This document shows positions 34,813 through 42,472 of a stretch of 64,000 nucleotides of DNA, piece by piece. This stretch comes from an uncultured Eubacterium sp. GTDB lineage: Bacteria > Bacillota > Clostridia > Oscillospirales > Acutalibacteraceae. The stretch covers positions 1-64,000 of the forward strand of contig CAJOJV010000002.1 in the NCBI GenBank assembly GCA_905234995.1, read 5' to 3'. Each line of letters begins with the position of its first letter. Position 1 is the first letter of the stretch. The position numbers were made by a program, and so were the translations under genes. Below the pieces are notes generated by a model. It searched no databases and was not told where the DNA came from. It saw nothing but the letters and a program-made list of their open reading frames with translations.

Positions 34813-35678
34813 TATTTCTTCACCCTCCTAACAAGCCTTGTAATAATCTTATCATCGGAGGAGGAGCCGCTCGGAATAAACTCACTTCTTAAAATATCGC
34901 GCAGCTCGCCGTCTGAGATATCGCTTTTAAGCACTCCGCCCTTTGCAACGGAGATTGCGCCCGTTTCCTCGGAAACGACAACAACGAGCGCATCGCTTTC
35001 CTCGGAAAGACCGACTGCAGCGCGATGCCTTGTGCCGAAGGAGGATTTAAGCGGCTTCTGAGTGAGAGGCAGTATACAGCCAGCTGCATAAACCTTGCCT
35101 GCTCTGATAACCACTGCTCCGTCGTGCAGCGGCGTTTTGGGATAGAATATATTTTCAATCAGCGCGCGCGTTGCCTTGGCGTCAACAATCGTGCCGCTTT
35201 CAATAACGTTGCCGAGCAGAGTATCATTCTCAAACGCAATCAGTGCGCCCGTTTTAGTGTCGCTCATATTGGAGCACGCCTTAGTCGTTGCCTCAATGCA
35301 ATCCTCAATTTCGGAAAGCTCAACCGCAACGCCCGGGTGAACTATCGTTTTAAAATTCTTTCTTGCGGTGCCCTTGCCGATTTGCTCAAGAATATTTCTG
35401 ATTTCGGGGGCAAAAAGCACGACGACGATAAGAATGATATTATTGAAAATCTGCTTGAAAATTATCGTTGAAGCCTCCATTTCAAGGAGGTTAACAAGCG
35501 CGTAAACAACGACGATAAAAACAATGCCCTTAACAAGCTGCATTGCTCTTGTTTCTCTGATAATTCTTACGCAGACATAAATGATTACCGCAACGACAAT
35601 TATGTCCAGCAAATCAATGAAGCCGAAGGTTGAAAAAACGCTCAGCACCTGATTAAAATAATTGTAAATCGAGCCCAA
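34812..35678 (-). CDS. cdaA: Membrane diadenylate cyclase CdaA (DacA)
   Basis: 288-residue enzyme condensing two ATP into c-di-AMP, the second messenger controlling potassium and osmolyte balance and wall integrity. Three N-terminal membrane helices (about 15-100) precede the DAC domain with PLHDGAVVIRAG and GTRHRAAVGLSEESDA, the DGA and RHR active-site motifs. The start is TTG 35678 with AGGAT upstream. Expected length and partner (cdaR). Confidence 0.93.
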   Translation of the reverse strand: MGSIYNYFNQVLSVFSTFGFIDLLDIIVVAVIIYVCVRIIRETRAMQLVKGIVFIVVVYALVNLLEMEASTIIFKQIFNNIILIVVVLFAPEIRNILEQIGKGTARKNFKTIVHPGVAVELSEIEDCIEATTKACSNMSDTKTGALIAFENDTLLGNVIESGTIVDAKATRALIENIFYPKTPLHDGAVVIRAGKVYAAGCILPLTQKPLKSSFGTRHRAAVGLSEESDALVVVVSEETGAISVAKGGVLKSDISDGELRDILRSEFIPSGSSSDDKIITRLVRRVKK

Positions 35679-35764
35679 GATTAAAACATCCTAACAAAAA
35701 ATATTTGATTAAATAACCTATCAATATAATAATAACATAAAATTATTTAAGAATAAAGGGAATA

Positions 35765-36895
35765 TTAAATTTTTTTCAAAGCATTTAATAAAAATTCACA
35801 ATCTTTTTTTGAGGTAAAGGCTGTTGGCGATATTCTGACGGTGCCGAGCTGCACGGTTTTAAAATGTCTGTGGGCAAGCGGAGCGCAGTGATAGCCCGCC
35901 CTGAGCGCAATATTGAAATCCGAAAGCCGCGCCGCAGTTTTCTCGCTTGAATAATCCTTATAATTAAATGAAATAATGGGAGCGCTCCGCCCCGCTTCCG
36001 GCATTGGGGTATAAAGCAGGCAATCGGGATTAGCCTCAAGCGCTGAATAAACAAAGCGGCAAAGAGAAAGCTCGTGCGAATAAATGTTATCCATACCGCG
36101 GGCACTGATATAATCAATGCCTGCGCCGAGCGAGATAATTCCGATATTATTAAGCGTGCCCGCCTCAAGCGCATCGGGCATAAAATCAGGCATATCGGCA
36201 GAAAGCGAGCTGCTGCCCGTACCGCCAACCATAAACGGATTGAGAATTACGCCGTCTGTTACGGCAATAAAGCCCGTGCCCATAAGCCCCATAAGGCTTT
36301 TGTGCCCCGCGCTGCAAAGAATATCAATATTATCCCGCGCTGCGTTTATCGGCATAACGCCCGCGGTCTGCGCAGCGTCAACGATAAAGCTTATGCCTTT
36401 TGAACGTGCGAGCGCGCCAAGCTCTGTAATCGGCAAAACGCACCCAAAGGCATTTGAAGCCGCGGTGCAGACAAGCATTTTTGTGTTGGGCTTAATCAGG
36501 GCGCGAAAATTATTAACACATATCTCAGGGTCATAATCAAAGGCGGCGATATCGTATTCGGCAACGCCCTCAAGCATAAGCCTGTGAACTACGCGGTAAA
36601 CAGAATTATGCTCAAGCGATGAAATGATTATATGCGAGCCTGCCGTTATGCTTGAGCGGATTGCGATATTCAGCGCCTCGGTGCAATTCTTTGTAAAGGC
36701 GATATTCTGAGGCTCAAAGCCGAACATTGCGCCGATTTTCTCCCGCACGGAAAATATCTTTTCCGCAGCGTTCATTGATGCTGCGTAGCCGCCCCTGCCC
36801 GAATTGAAGCCGTAACGCCTGACCGCGTTTGCCGCTGCTGAAACCACCACGGCAGGCTTAGGATATGAGGTTGCGCTGCCGTCAAGATAAATCAT
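35765..36895 (-). CDS. Class V aminotransferase, cysteine desulfurase-like (EF2568 type)
   Basis: 376-residue PLP enzyme beginning MIYLDGSATSYPKP. The PLP lysine is in CSAGHKSLMGLMGTGF (about residue 200), and a cysteine sits at RAGYHCAPLAHRHF (about 338), the position used for persulfide formation. This subgroup differs from IscS/SufS housekeeping enzymes and often occurs with selenium/molybdenum-hydroxylase genes. It overlaps the DUF3343 gene by 14 nt; that partner has been proposed as a sulfur or selenium carrier. Sulfur or selenium transfer from cysteine is the likely activity; the acceptor is unknown. Confidence 0.85.
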   Translation of the reverse strand: MIYLDGSATSYPKPAVVVSAAANAVRRYGFNSGRGGYAASMNAAEKIFSVREKIGAMFGFEPQNIAFTKNCTEALNIAIRSSITAGSHIIISSLEHNSVYRVVHRLMLEGVAEYDIAAFDYDPEICVNNFRALIKPNTKMLVCTAASNAFGCVLPITELGALARSKGISFIVDAAQTAGVMPINAARDNIDILCSAGHKSLMGLMGTGFIAVTDGVILNPFMVGGTGSSSLSADMPDFMPDALEAGTLNNIGIISLGAGIDYISARGMDNIYSHELSLCRFVYSALEANPDCLLYTPMPEAGRSAPIISFNYKDYSSEKTAARLSDFNIALRAGYHCAPLAHRHFKTVQLGTVRISPTAFTSKKDCEFLLNALKKI

Positions 36896-37109
36896 CGGAA
36901 TACTCCCCCAAAACCTTTATGCCCCTGCCGCGCAGAATATTCTTTGCCTTGAGCAGGCGCTTTTCCTCAACTCCGATTACGTAGCCGCAGCCGTCACCGC
37001 TCTGCGGATTTTCAATTCTTTTGATAACGGCAATAACGCCCGCCTCATGAAGCACTGATGCCGCACGCTGCGCAGTTGTGACCGAGCCGACTTTAATATA
37101 TACAAGCAT
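36882..37109 (-). CDS. DUF3343 small protein, possible Se/S carrier
   Basis: 75-residue protein starting MLVYIKVGSVTTAQRAASVL. DUF3343 proteins are short ferredoxin-like folds found beside EF2568-type cysteine desulfurases and are suggested to carry persulfide or selenide; here there is one cysteine in GDGCGYVIGV (about residue 42). Start at ATG 37109, preceded by AAAAGGGG at 8 nt; this site is one arm of a hairpin (37118-37163). Coupled to the desulfurase-like gene by a 14-nt overlap. Confidence 0.8.
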   Translation of the reverse strand: MLVYIKVGSVTTAQRAASVLHEAGVIAVIKRIENPQSGDGCGYVIGVEEKRLLKAKNILRGRGIKVLGEYSDDLS

Positions 37110-37117
37110 AAATAAAA

Positions 37118-37163
37118 CCCCTTTTTGCAATTTCGTTACATAACATAATATGCAAAAAGAGGG
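37118..37163 (-). promoter_or_regulatory. Hairpin masking the DUF3343 ribosome binding site
   Basis: On the minus strand CCCTCTTTTTGCA (37163-37151) can pair with TGCAAAAAGGGG (37129-37118), leaving a 21-nt loop; 12 pairs with one bulged base. The 3' arm contains the Shine-Dalgarno AAAAGGGG. This would block translation unless opened. Confidence 0.55.
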
Positions 37164-37171
37164 ATTTGATT

Positions 37172-37207
37172 AAAAAAATGAGCCCCCGCTCTTATGAGCG
37201 CAGGGGC
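37172..37207 (-). terminator. Terminator of the 24-codon ORF unit
   Basis: Minus strand GCCCCTGCGCTC-ATAA-GAGCGGGGGC, a GC-rich stem with one small bulge, followed by TCA and seven T (37178-37172). Confidence 0.85.
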
Positions 37208-37240
37208 AGATTTACGATATTAATTTTTTATAAGCTGAAA

Positions 37241-37315
37241 TTATCTTTTCATGCTTACGTATGCCGCATCGCCAGAAGCGAGGATTTCGGCACATTTAAG
37301 TAAAAGCTTAAACAT
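37241..37315 (-). CDS. 24-residue small ORF in its own transcription unit
   Basis: ATG 37315 to TAA 37241 encodes MFKLLLKCAEILASGDAAYV followed by SMKR: an amphipathic N-terminal helix with one cysteine and a basic end. An AGGAGG ribosome site lies 10 nt upstream. It is framed by a near-consensus promoter (37397-37424), a structured leader (37345-37391) and a GC-rich terminator (37172-37207), giving an RNA of about 215 nt. Not similar to any family I can name; signal peptide precursors such as AgrD have their cysteine in a C-terminal core, unlike this. Alternatively the RNA itself is functional and the ORF incidental. Confidence 0.5.
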   Translation of the reverse strand: MFKLLLKCAEILASGDAAYVSMKR

Positions 37316-37344
37316 AATAAACCTGCCTCCTATAGAATTAAATT

Positions 37345-37391
37345 TGCAATTTCGGGTTGCCGTTTTCTGCGGTTTCCCGTTCCTCATTGCA
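37345..37391 (-). ncRNA. Structured 5' leader of the small ORF RNA
   Basis: Minus strand: TGCAAT (37391-37386) pairs with ATTGCA (37350-37345); inside, CGGG pairs with CCCG and CCG with CGG around a CAGAAAA loop, a three-layer stem-loop beginning at the predicted RNA 5' end. No known riboswitch class matches. Confidence 0.45.
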
Positions 37392-37396
37392 CCTTC

Positions 37397-37424
37397 ATTA
37401 TATTCGGCAGTTACCAAAAGTCAA
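37397..37424 (-). promoter_or_regulatory. Promoter of the small ORF unit
   Basis: Minus strand TTGACT (37424-37419), 16-nt spacer, TATAAT (37402-37397). Confidence 0.7.
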
Positions 37425-37475
37425 CAAAAATATACTACAGTTTATAATTTATTTACATTTGTAATATTTGCACAG

Positions 37476-37493
37476 TGAGTAACCGCTTACTCA
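37476..37493. promoter_or_regulatory. 18-bp perfect palindrome, possible operator
   Basis: TGAGTAA-CCGC-TTACTCA, two 7-bp arms with a 4-nt centre, the form of a TetR/GntR-type operator. It lies 52 nt upstream of the -35 box of the small ORF and 72 nt downstream of the sirtuin stop. A second palindrome TTACATTTGTAA lies at about 37454-37465. No T run follows, so it is not a terminator. The remainder of the 37316-37564 gap shows no gene. Confidence 0.45.
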
Positions 37494-37564
37494 ATAATTT
37501 TGTTGAATATTTTTGGCTATTATGTACAATTATCAGCGTTTTAATGAATCGTATTAAGCAAAGG

Positions 37565-38296
37565 CTATTTAACTTCGATTTGCGAAAGAACTTCCCCGAC
37601 CTTGCCGTGAATAACCAAATCTGCGAGCTTGTCCGCAGGGGTCGGGTCGCGGTTAATCAGCACGAAATGCTTACCGCTGAAATAGCGAATAAAGCCTGCT
37701 GCAGGATAAACGACGAGGCTCGTGCCCGCAACGATGAGGCAATCGGCGCTTGCAATAGCGTTAACCGCGCCGTCAATCGTATTGCCGTCAAGCCCCTCCT
37801 CGTAGAGAACTACGTCAGGCTTAATCAAGCCGCCGCATTTATCGCATTTCGGCACGCCGTCGGAATTAAGAATGTATTCCGCTGAAAACGCCTTTTTGCA
37901 ATCCATACAATAATTCCGCAAAACAGAGCCGTGAAGCTCATAAACGCTCTTAGAGCCTGCTTTCTGATGAAGCCCGTCAATATTCTGAGTTACGACAGCA
38001 CTCAGCTTGCCTGCTGCTTCAAGCTCCGCAAGCTTAAGATGCGCGGAATTCGGCTGCGCGTCAAGGCAGAGCATTTTATCACGGTAGAAATTATAGAAAT
38101 AATCCTTATGCGAAAAGAAAAAGCTGTGGGAAAGGATTTCCTCCGGCGGGTAATCGTATTTCTGATTATAAAGGCCGTCAACCGAGCGGAAATCGGGAAT
38201 TCCGCTTTCCGTTGAAACCCCTGCTCCGCCGAAAAACACGATATTATCGCTTTCATCAATTATCTGCTGAAGCAATTCGATATTATTTTCAGGCAT
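37565..38296 (-). CDS. cobB: Sir2-family NAD-dependent protein deacylase
   Basis: 243-residue sirtuin removing acyl groups from lysines using NAD+. FFGGAGVSTESGIPDFRS (about residues 22-39), TQNIDGLHQKAG with YELHGS (catalytic histidine about 121), the zinc ribbon CMDCKK...CDKCGG, and VAGTSLVVYPAAGF are all present. Length typical. It precedes (10 nt) no other gene on its strand; the tautomerase gene lies 10 nt upstream and is probably co-transcribed. Confidence 0.93.
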   Translation of the reverse strand: MPENNIELLQQIIDESDNIVFFGGAGVSTESGIPDFRSVDGLYNQKYDYPPEEILSHSFFFSHKDYFYNFYRDKMLCLDAQPNSAHLKLAELEAAGKLSAVVTQNIDGLHQKAGSKSVYELHGSVLRNYCMDCKKAFSAEYILNSDGVPKCDKCGGLIKPDVVLYEEGLDGNTIDGAVNAIASADCLIVAGTSLVVYPAAGFIRYFSGKHFVLINRDPTPADKLADLVIHGKVGEVLSQIEVK

Positions 38297-38305
38297 ATTA
38301 CCACC

Positions 38306-38644
38306 TCAGAAATTCATATTATTCCAGCCCCACTGATTAGTGCCCGTGTATTTGACGTAAATCCTTTCAGCCTCAAGACCGAGAACGTCGCTGAAAATTG
38401 AACAGACCTCTTTAGTCATAGCCTCGCACTGCTCATCGGTTGATTTGCCGAAAACAGCCACGTCAACGAACGCCATAGGCATATTCTGCCCCTTAAAATA
38501 CATATTATGGCTGTAATTAAAATTGAGCATAAGCCAGCCTTCGCTTTTGCCGAGAAGCCCGATGGCCTCGCCGAAGCGGGCTTTGATTTCCTCTTCCTGC
38601 TCCTTGCTGACTGCAAGATTAGTTGTTGTCTGAATAAAAGGCAT
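38306..38644 (-). CDS. MIF/tautomerase superfamily protein
   Basis: 112-residue protein starting MPFIQTTTNLAVSKEQEEEI. After methionine removal Pro1 would be the catalytic base of the tautomerase superfamily; the rest (NFNYSHNMYFKGQNMPMAFVDV..., VKYTGTNQWGWNNMNF at the end) follows the macrophage migration inhibitory factor pattern of about 115 residues. Start at ATG 38644 because GGGAGG is 8 nt upstream and the N-terminal proline is then exposed. Substrate unknown; phenylpyruvate tautomerase activity is typical. Likely co-transcribed with the sirtuin. Confidence 0.85.
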   Translation of the reverse strand: MPFIQTTTNLAVSKEQEEEIKARFGEAIGLLGKSEGWLMLNFNYSHNMYFKGQNMPMAFVDVAVFGKSTDEQCEAMTKEVCSIFSDVLGLEAERIYVKYTGTNQWGWNNMNF

Positions 38645-38762
38645 AAATATTCCTCCCATAAATTTATACATTTATTATACAACTTTTCCCTCTTTCTTTC
38701 AATTTATTATTGTAATTAATCAACTTTAATGTTAGAATTATTTAGAAAAGGAGTGATAAATA

Positions 38763-39299
38763 ATGAATATATGGCATGATATAAGCCCAAAGAGAATAAA
38801 AAAAGACTGCTTTTACGCAGTTATTGAGATTTCAAAGGGCGGCAAAAACAAATACGAGCTTGATAAGGAAACGGGTATGCTGAAGCTGGACAGAGTTCTG
38901 TTTACCTCAACTCACTACCCTGCCAACTACGGCTTTATTCCGAGAACTTATGCTAACGATAAGGACCCGCTTGACGTTCTTGTGCTTTGCAGTGAGATTA
39001 TCAGACCGATGACGATTGTTGAATGCAAGCCCATCGGTGTGCTGATTATGGAGGATGACGGCGCAAGGGATGAAAAAATCATCGCAGTGCCGGTTAACGA
39101 CCCGAATTACAGCTTCTATACCGATATTGACCAGCTGCCGCCTCACCGCTTTGAGGAAATTAAGCATTTCTTTGAGGTATATAAAACCCTTGAAAAGGGC
39201 AAGGGCGAAACCTCCGTTACCGAGGTTATGAACAAGGATGTGGCAATGGATATCATTCAGAACTGCATAGACGAATACATCAAGAACTTTCAGATGTAA
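38763..39299 (+). CDS. ppa: Inorganic pyrophosphatase, family I
   Basis: 178-residue soluble enzyme hydrolysing pyrophosphate. Family signatures YELDKETGMLKLDRVL, YPANYGFIPRTYANDKDPLDVLVL (metal aspartates) and DEKIIAVPVNDPNY are present; the motif has NDKDPLDV where DGDPLDV is usual, keeping the catalytic aspartates. Monocistronic, with GGAG upstream of ATG 38763 and a strong terminator after the stop. Confidence 0.94.
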   Translation: MNIWHDISPKRIKKDCFYAVIEISKGGKNKYELDKETGMLKLDRVLFTSTHYPANYGFIPRTYANDKDPLDVLVLCSEIIRPMTIVECKPIGVLIMEDDGARDEKIIAVPVNDPNYSFYTDIDQLPPHRFEEIKHFFEVYKTLEKGKGETSVTEVMNKDVAMDIIQNCIDEYIKNFQM

Positions 39300-39320
39300 G
39301 AACCTGTTATCTTTAATAAT

Positions 39321-39360
39321 AAAAATACCGCAGAGGAAAACCTCTGCGGTTTATTTTTTA
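39321..39360 (+). terminator. Bidirectional terminator between ppa and the oxidoreductase operon
   Basis: ACCGCAGAGG-AAAA-CCTCTGCGGT, a 10-bp perfect stem, flanked by AAAAAT on the left and TTATTTTTT on the right. Confidence 0.92.
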
Positions 39361-40299
39361 TGCGCCCATATGGCGGTCGCAGCGCTTAACGAGCTCATCC
39401 CAGCGGCGGTCAACCTCTTTCTGGAATTCCTCAATCATCCACTCGTTGCCGGGCTTAAACATATGCTTAAATCTGCCCTGTTTTGAAAGCCATTCCTCAA
39501 TCGGAACATTTTTGCGTGGCTCATAGTTAAGCACCCACACGCCGTCAATAACCTCAAACAAAGGCCAATAACGGGTTTCAACAGCAAGCTTGCAGATTTC
39601 AATAATATCGGGCGTATCATAGCGCCAGCCTCTCGGGCAGGGCGCCATAATATTGAGGAACGCCGCACCGGGAGTGTAAATAGCCTTTTCAGCCTTTATA
39701 TGCAAATCACGGAAGTTCTGTACGAAGGTGGTCTGCGCAACGTAGGGAACCTTATGCTCCGCAATAATTGCAGCCAAATCCTTGCGATACTGCGGCTTAC
39801 CGTTTGAAGCGGAGCCGACGGGAGTAGTGGTCGTATCCGCAAACTGAGGAGTTGCGGAGGAGCGCTGAATACCCGTGTTCATATATGCGCCGTTATCATA
39901 GCAAACGTAAACCATATCGTGCCCGCGCTCCATTGCGCCCGAAAGCGACTGGAAGCCGATATCATAGGTGCCTCCGTCACCGCCGAAGGTGATGAACTTA
40001 TAGGTATCGTTAAGCTTACCCTTGCGCCTGAGCACGTTATAAGCACCCTCAACGCCGCTGAGGGTTGCGCCTGCGTTTTCGAACGCATTGTGAATATAGC
40101 TATCCTTATAAGCCGTGTAAGGATACATAAACGAGGAAACCTCAAGGCAGCCCGTTGCATTGCCGACAACGGCTTTATCCCCGGGCTTAACAGCCTTTAA
40201 AACGTTTCTAACGGCAATCGTGCCGCCGCAGCCCGCACACATTCTGTGCCCGCCGACGAGGCGGTCTTCCCTGCTGACAAATTCTTTGAAATTATACAT
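39358..40299 (-). CDS. 2-oxoacid:ferredoxin oxidoreductase, beta (TPP) subunit
   Basis: 313-residue thiamine-diphosphate subunit of a four-subunit pyruvate/2-oxoisovalerate ferredoxin oxidoreductase. GHRMCAGCGGTIAVRN with cluster cysteines at the N-terminus, FITFGGDGGTYDIGFQSLSG (TPP-magnesium motif, about 105-125) and YDNGAYMNTGIQRSSATP are typical. Sequence alone does not separate pyruvate from branched-chain substrate. Last gene of the gamma-delta-alpha-beta operon (13 nt after alpha). The T-box upstream of the operon points to branched-chain 2-oxoacid metabolism. Confidence 0.9.
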   Translation of the reverse strand: MYNFKEFVSREDRLVGGHRMCAGCGGTIAVRNVLKAVKPGDKAVVGNATGCLEVSSFMYPYTAYKDSYIHNAFENAGATLSGVEGAYNVLRRKGKLNDTYKFITFGGDGGTYDIGFQSLSGAMERGHDMVYVCYDNGAYMNTGIQRSSATPQFADTTTTPVGSASNGKPQYRKDLAAIIAEHKVPYVAQTTFVQNFRDLHIKAEKAIYTPGAAFLNIMAPCPRGWRYDTPDIIEICKLAVETRYWPLFEVIDGVWVLNYEPRKNVPIEEWLSKQGRFKHMFKPGNEWMIEEFQKEVDRRWDELVKRCDRHMGA

Positions 40300-40312
40300 A
40301 CCGACTTGCCTC

Positions 40313-41494
40313 CTATTCTCTTACGCCAAGATAGCGGTAAGCATTGCCGACCATGCCGCCGTCGGCAATACGCTCAAGTTCAGCATAAATGCCCTCCATA
40401 TCGGAAACCTGAACGTCCCTGCCGCCGAGGCCGTAAACGTAGTTAACGATTTCAGGGGTTGCCTTTGCTCTGTAAAGCGCTGCGGAAACCTCTGCACCGA
40501 GCGGACCGAAGCAATCGTTATAGCTCTCCGTTCTGTCCATAACGGCGATTGCCTTGCAGCCCTTAAGAGCCTTTGCAAGCTCCTCTGCCGGGAACGGACG
40601 GAACACGCGGATTTTAATTAAGCCAACCTTTTTGCCCTGAGCGCGAAGGTTATCAACGGCATCCTTAGTTGTGCCTGCTGCAGAGCCAATGATTACGACT
40701 GCAAGCTCGGCATCATCCATCTTATACTCTTCAAAGAGGCCGTATTCCCTGCCGCTCATCTTGGCAAATTCCTTTGCAACGTCAAGGCTGACCTTCTTTG
40801 CGTTTTTGAGCGCCTCAGCCTGAGCGCGCTTAGCCTCAAAATAATAATTAGTTACGGAATACGGACCGAGTGCCATAGGCATTTTGGGATTTAAAAGATA
40901 ATTCTCGGGCTCATATTCACCAACGAAGTTTTTAACCTCATCATCCTCAAGCAGAGTGATATTCTCAACAGCGTGGGAAGTGATGAAACCGTCCTGGCAA
41001 ATCATTACGGGGAGCTTAACCTTTTTATGCTCCGCAATGCGGTAAGCCATAACGAGGTTATCGTAAACCTCCTGATTATTCTCTGCATAAATCTGAATCC
41101 AGCCGGAGTCCCTTGCGCCCATTGAATCACTATGGTCGCAGTTAATATTAATCGGGCCCGAAAGCGCACGGTTAACGAGCGTTAAAACGCAGGGCAAACG
41201 GTTTGACGCGGCGAGATACAATTCCTCCCACATAAGCGCCATACCTGCTGAGGAGGTTGCCGTTACGGAGCGTGCGCCCGCTGCCTCTGCGCCGATAACG
41301 GCAGACATTGCGGAATGCTCCGACTCAACGGGAATGAACTCGGAATCAACCTGCCCGTTTGCAACGAGCTTTGAAAAATACTGCGGAATTTCTGTTGACG
41401 GCGTTATCGGGAAAGCCGCCATAACGTCGGGGTTAATCTGGCGGAGCGCCTCTGCAACGGCTTCGTTACCGCTTAATCTGTCTCTGCGAGCCAT
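40313..41494 (-). CDS. 2-oxoacid:ferredoxin oxidoreductase, alpha subunit
   Basis: 393-residue pyrimidine-binding and core subunit. LSGNEAVAEALRQINPDVMAAFPITPSTEIPQ, VESEHSAMSAVIGAEAAGARSVTATSSAGMALM, and RVFRPFPAEELAKAL are the family landmarks. It holds the acceptor-side contacts for 2-oxoacid and the TPP aminopyrimidine. It starts one base after the delta stop and is followed by beta. Same domain order as archaeal and Thermotoga-type enzymes rather than the single 1200-residue clostridial pyruvate:ferredoxin oxidoreductase. Confidence 0.92.
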   Translation of the reverse strand: MARRDRLSGNEAVAEALRQINPDVMAAFPITPSTEIPQYFSKLVANGQVDSEFIPVESEHSAMSAVIGAEAAGARSVTATSSAGMALMWEELYLAASNRLPCVLTLVNRALSGPININCDHSDSMGARDSGWIQIYAENNQEVYDNLVMAYRIAEHKKVKLPVMICQDGFITSHAVENITLLEDDEVKNFVGEYEPENYLLNPKMPMALGPYSVTNYYFEAKRAQAEALKNAKKVSLDVAKEFAKMSGREYGLFEEYKMDDAELAVVIIGSAAGTTKDAVDNLRAQGKKVGLIKIRVFRPFPAEELAKALKGCKAIAVMDRTESYNDCFGPLGAEVSAALYRAKATPEIVNYVYGLGGRDVQVSDMEGIYAELERIADGGMVGNAYRYLGVRE

Positions 41495-41495
41495 A

Positions 41496-41798
41496 TTACT
41501 TTACCCCCTTCATAGTGATTGCGCCGACGTGGCACGCCTTTACGCAGATGCCGCAGCCCTTGCAATGGTCAAAATCAAAATCAGCGCGCTTGCCGCCGAT
41601 TACGGGAATAGCGCTATCCGGACAAACAGGAACGCACATAAGGCACTGAATGCATTTGCCCCAGTGAAGCTCAGGCTTAACAGAGCTCCATTCGCCCGTA
41701 TTGAACTCAAGCGAGGTTGCGGGGCCGTAAATCTGCATACCCTCGGTTAAATCCTGCCATTTGCAGTCAAGGCCTAATTTATTTACATCGGATTTCAT
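41496..41798 (-). CDS. 2-oxoacid:ferredoxin oxidoreductase, delta (2[4Fe-4S]) subunit
   Basis: 100-residue ferredoxin-like subunit with two CxxCxxCxxxC sets: GKCIQCLMCVPVCPDSAIP and HCKGCGICVKACHVGAI. It passes electrons between the TPP site and external ferredoxin. Start at ATG 41798 with GGAGG upstream; the frame extends to 41846 but that part overlaps the gamma gene. The delta subunit sits 13 nt after gamma. Confidence 0.92.
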   Translation of the reverse strand: MKSDVNKLGLDCKWQDLTEGMQIYGPATSLEFNTGEWSSVKPELHWGKCIQCLMCVPVCPDSAIPVIGGKRADFDFDHCKGCGICVKACHVGAITMKGVK

Positions 41799-41811
41799 AT
41801 CGGCTGCCTCC

Positions 41812-42384
41812 TTACTTAACTTCATCAAACGCCATTCGAAGCGCATTCATATTGCCCTCAATAACCTCGGGCTTTGAGGAGAATTTATGGTTAAACGAGG
41901 TTTCCATTTCGCTCATAAACTCAACGTAATCCATAACGCCGGAAACCTTGACGATACCCGCAAGCATAGGCGTATTCGGGAAATACTTGCCGAGGCAGGC
42001 TTTTGAAACCTTGCGAGCGTCAATAGTATAAACCATGCCCTTATAGCCGTTGAGGTGAGGAATAAGCTCCTCCTTGGGCTTTGCGGAATTGATAAGGATT
42101 GCGCCTTTTTCGGAAAGCCCGTTTGTAACGTCAACCGCTTCAAGAAGCCCTTCGTCAACTACAACTACGAAATCGGGATGATAAATATTTGAGTGAACGC
42201 GGATTTCATCCTTGCTTATTCTGTTATAAGCAGTTATCGGCGCGCCCATTCTTTCGGGACCGTATTCCGGAAAGCCCTGAACGAAGCTTCCCGTTTTAAA
42301 GGCAACGTCTGCAAGCAGCAGAGCTGCGGTTTTTGCGCCCTGACCGCCCCTGCCGTGCCAGCGGATTTCAACACAATTATTCAT
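41812..42384 (-). CDS. 2-oxoacid:ferredoxin oxidoreductase, gamma subunit
   Basis: 190-residue gamma subunit, starting MNNCVEIRWHGRGGQGAKTAALLLAD, the standard opening of this family; GFPEYGPERMGAPITAYNRI follows. Start ATG 42384 with GAGAGGAG upstream. The longer reading frame to 42546 runs through the T-box terminator and is not real. First gene of the operon, 90 nt after a T-box terminator. Confidence 0.92.
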   Translation of the reverse strand: MNNCVEIRWHGRGGQGAKTAALLLADVAFKTGSFVQGFPEYGPERMGAPITAYNRISKDEIRVHSNIYHPDFVVVVDEGLLEAVDVTNGLSEKGAILINSAKPKEELIPHLNGYKGMVYTIDARKVSKACLGKYFPNTPMLAGIVKVSGVMDYVEFMSEMETSFNHKFSSKPEVIEGNMNALRMAFDEVK

Positions 42385-42471
42385 AATGCAATCTCCTCTC
42401 GGATAATTCAAGTACTTGTTAAATAATCCCCTCATTCGACGGCTGCGCCGCCACTCATACCGAGGAATATG
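42385..42471 (-). other. Spacer between T-box terminator and the oxidoreductase operon
   Basis: 87 nt with GAGTGGCGGCGCAGCCGTCG, a GC-rich imperfect hairpin in otherwise AT-rich leader DNA, resembling the GC-rich repeat fragments seen elsewhere between genes. No second promoter is obvious, so transcription of the operon most likely depends on the T-box promoter. Confidence 0.4.
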
Positions 42472-42472
42472 A

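Noticed and set aside
37241..37315. Small ORF as an AgrD autoinducing peptide
   Set aside because: The cysteine lies in the N-terminal helix and there is no acidic C-terminal tail.
37437..37445. LytTR (AgrA-type) box ACAGTTTAT upstream of the small ORF
   Set aside because: One 9-mer fits, but the partner repeat at the needed distance is poor and no agr genes are present.
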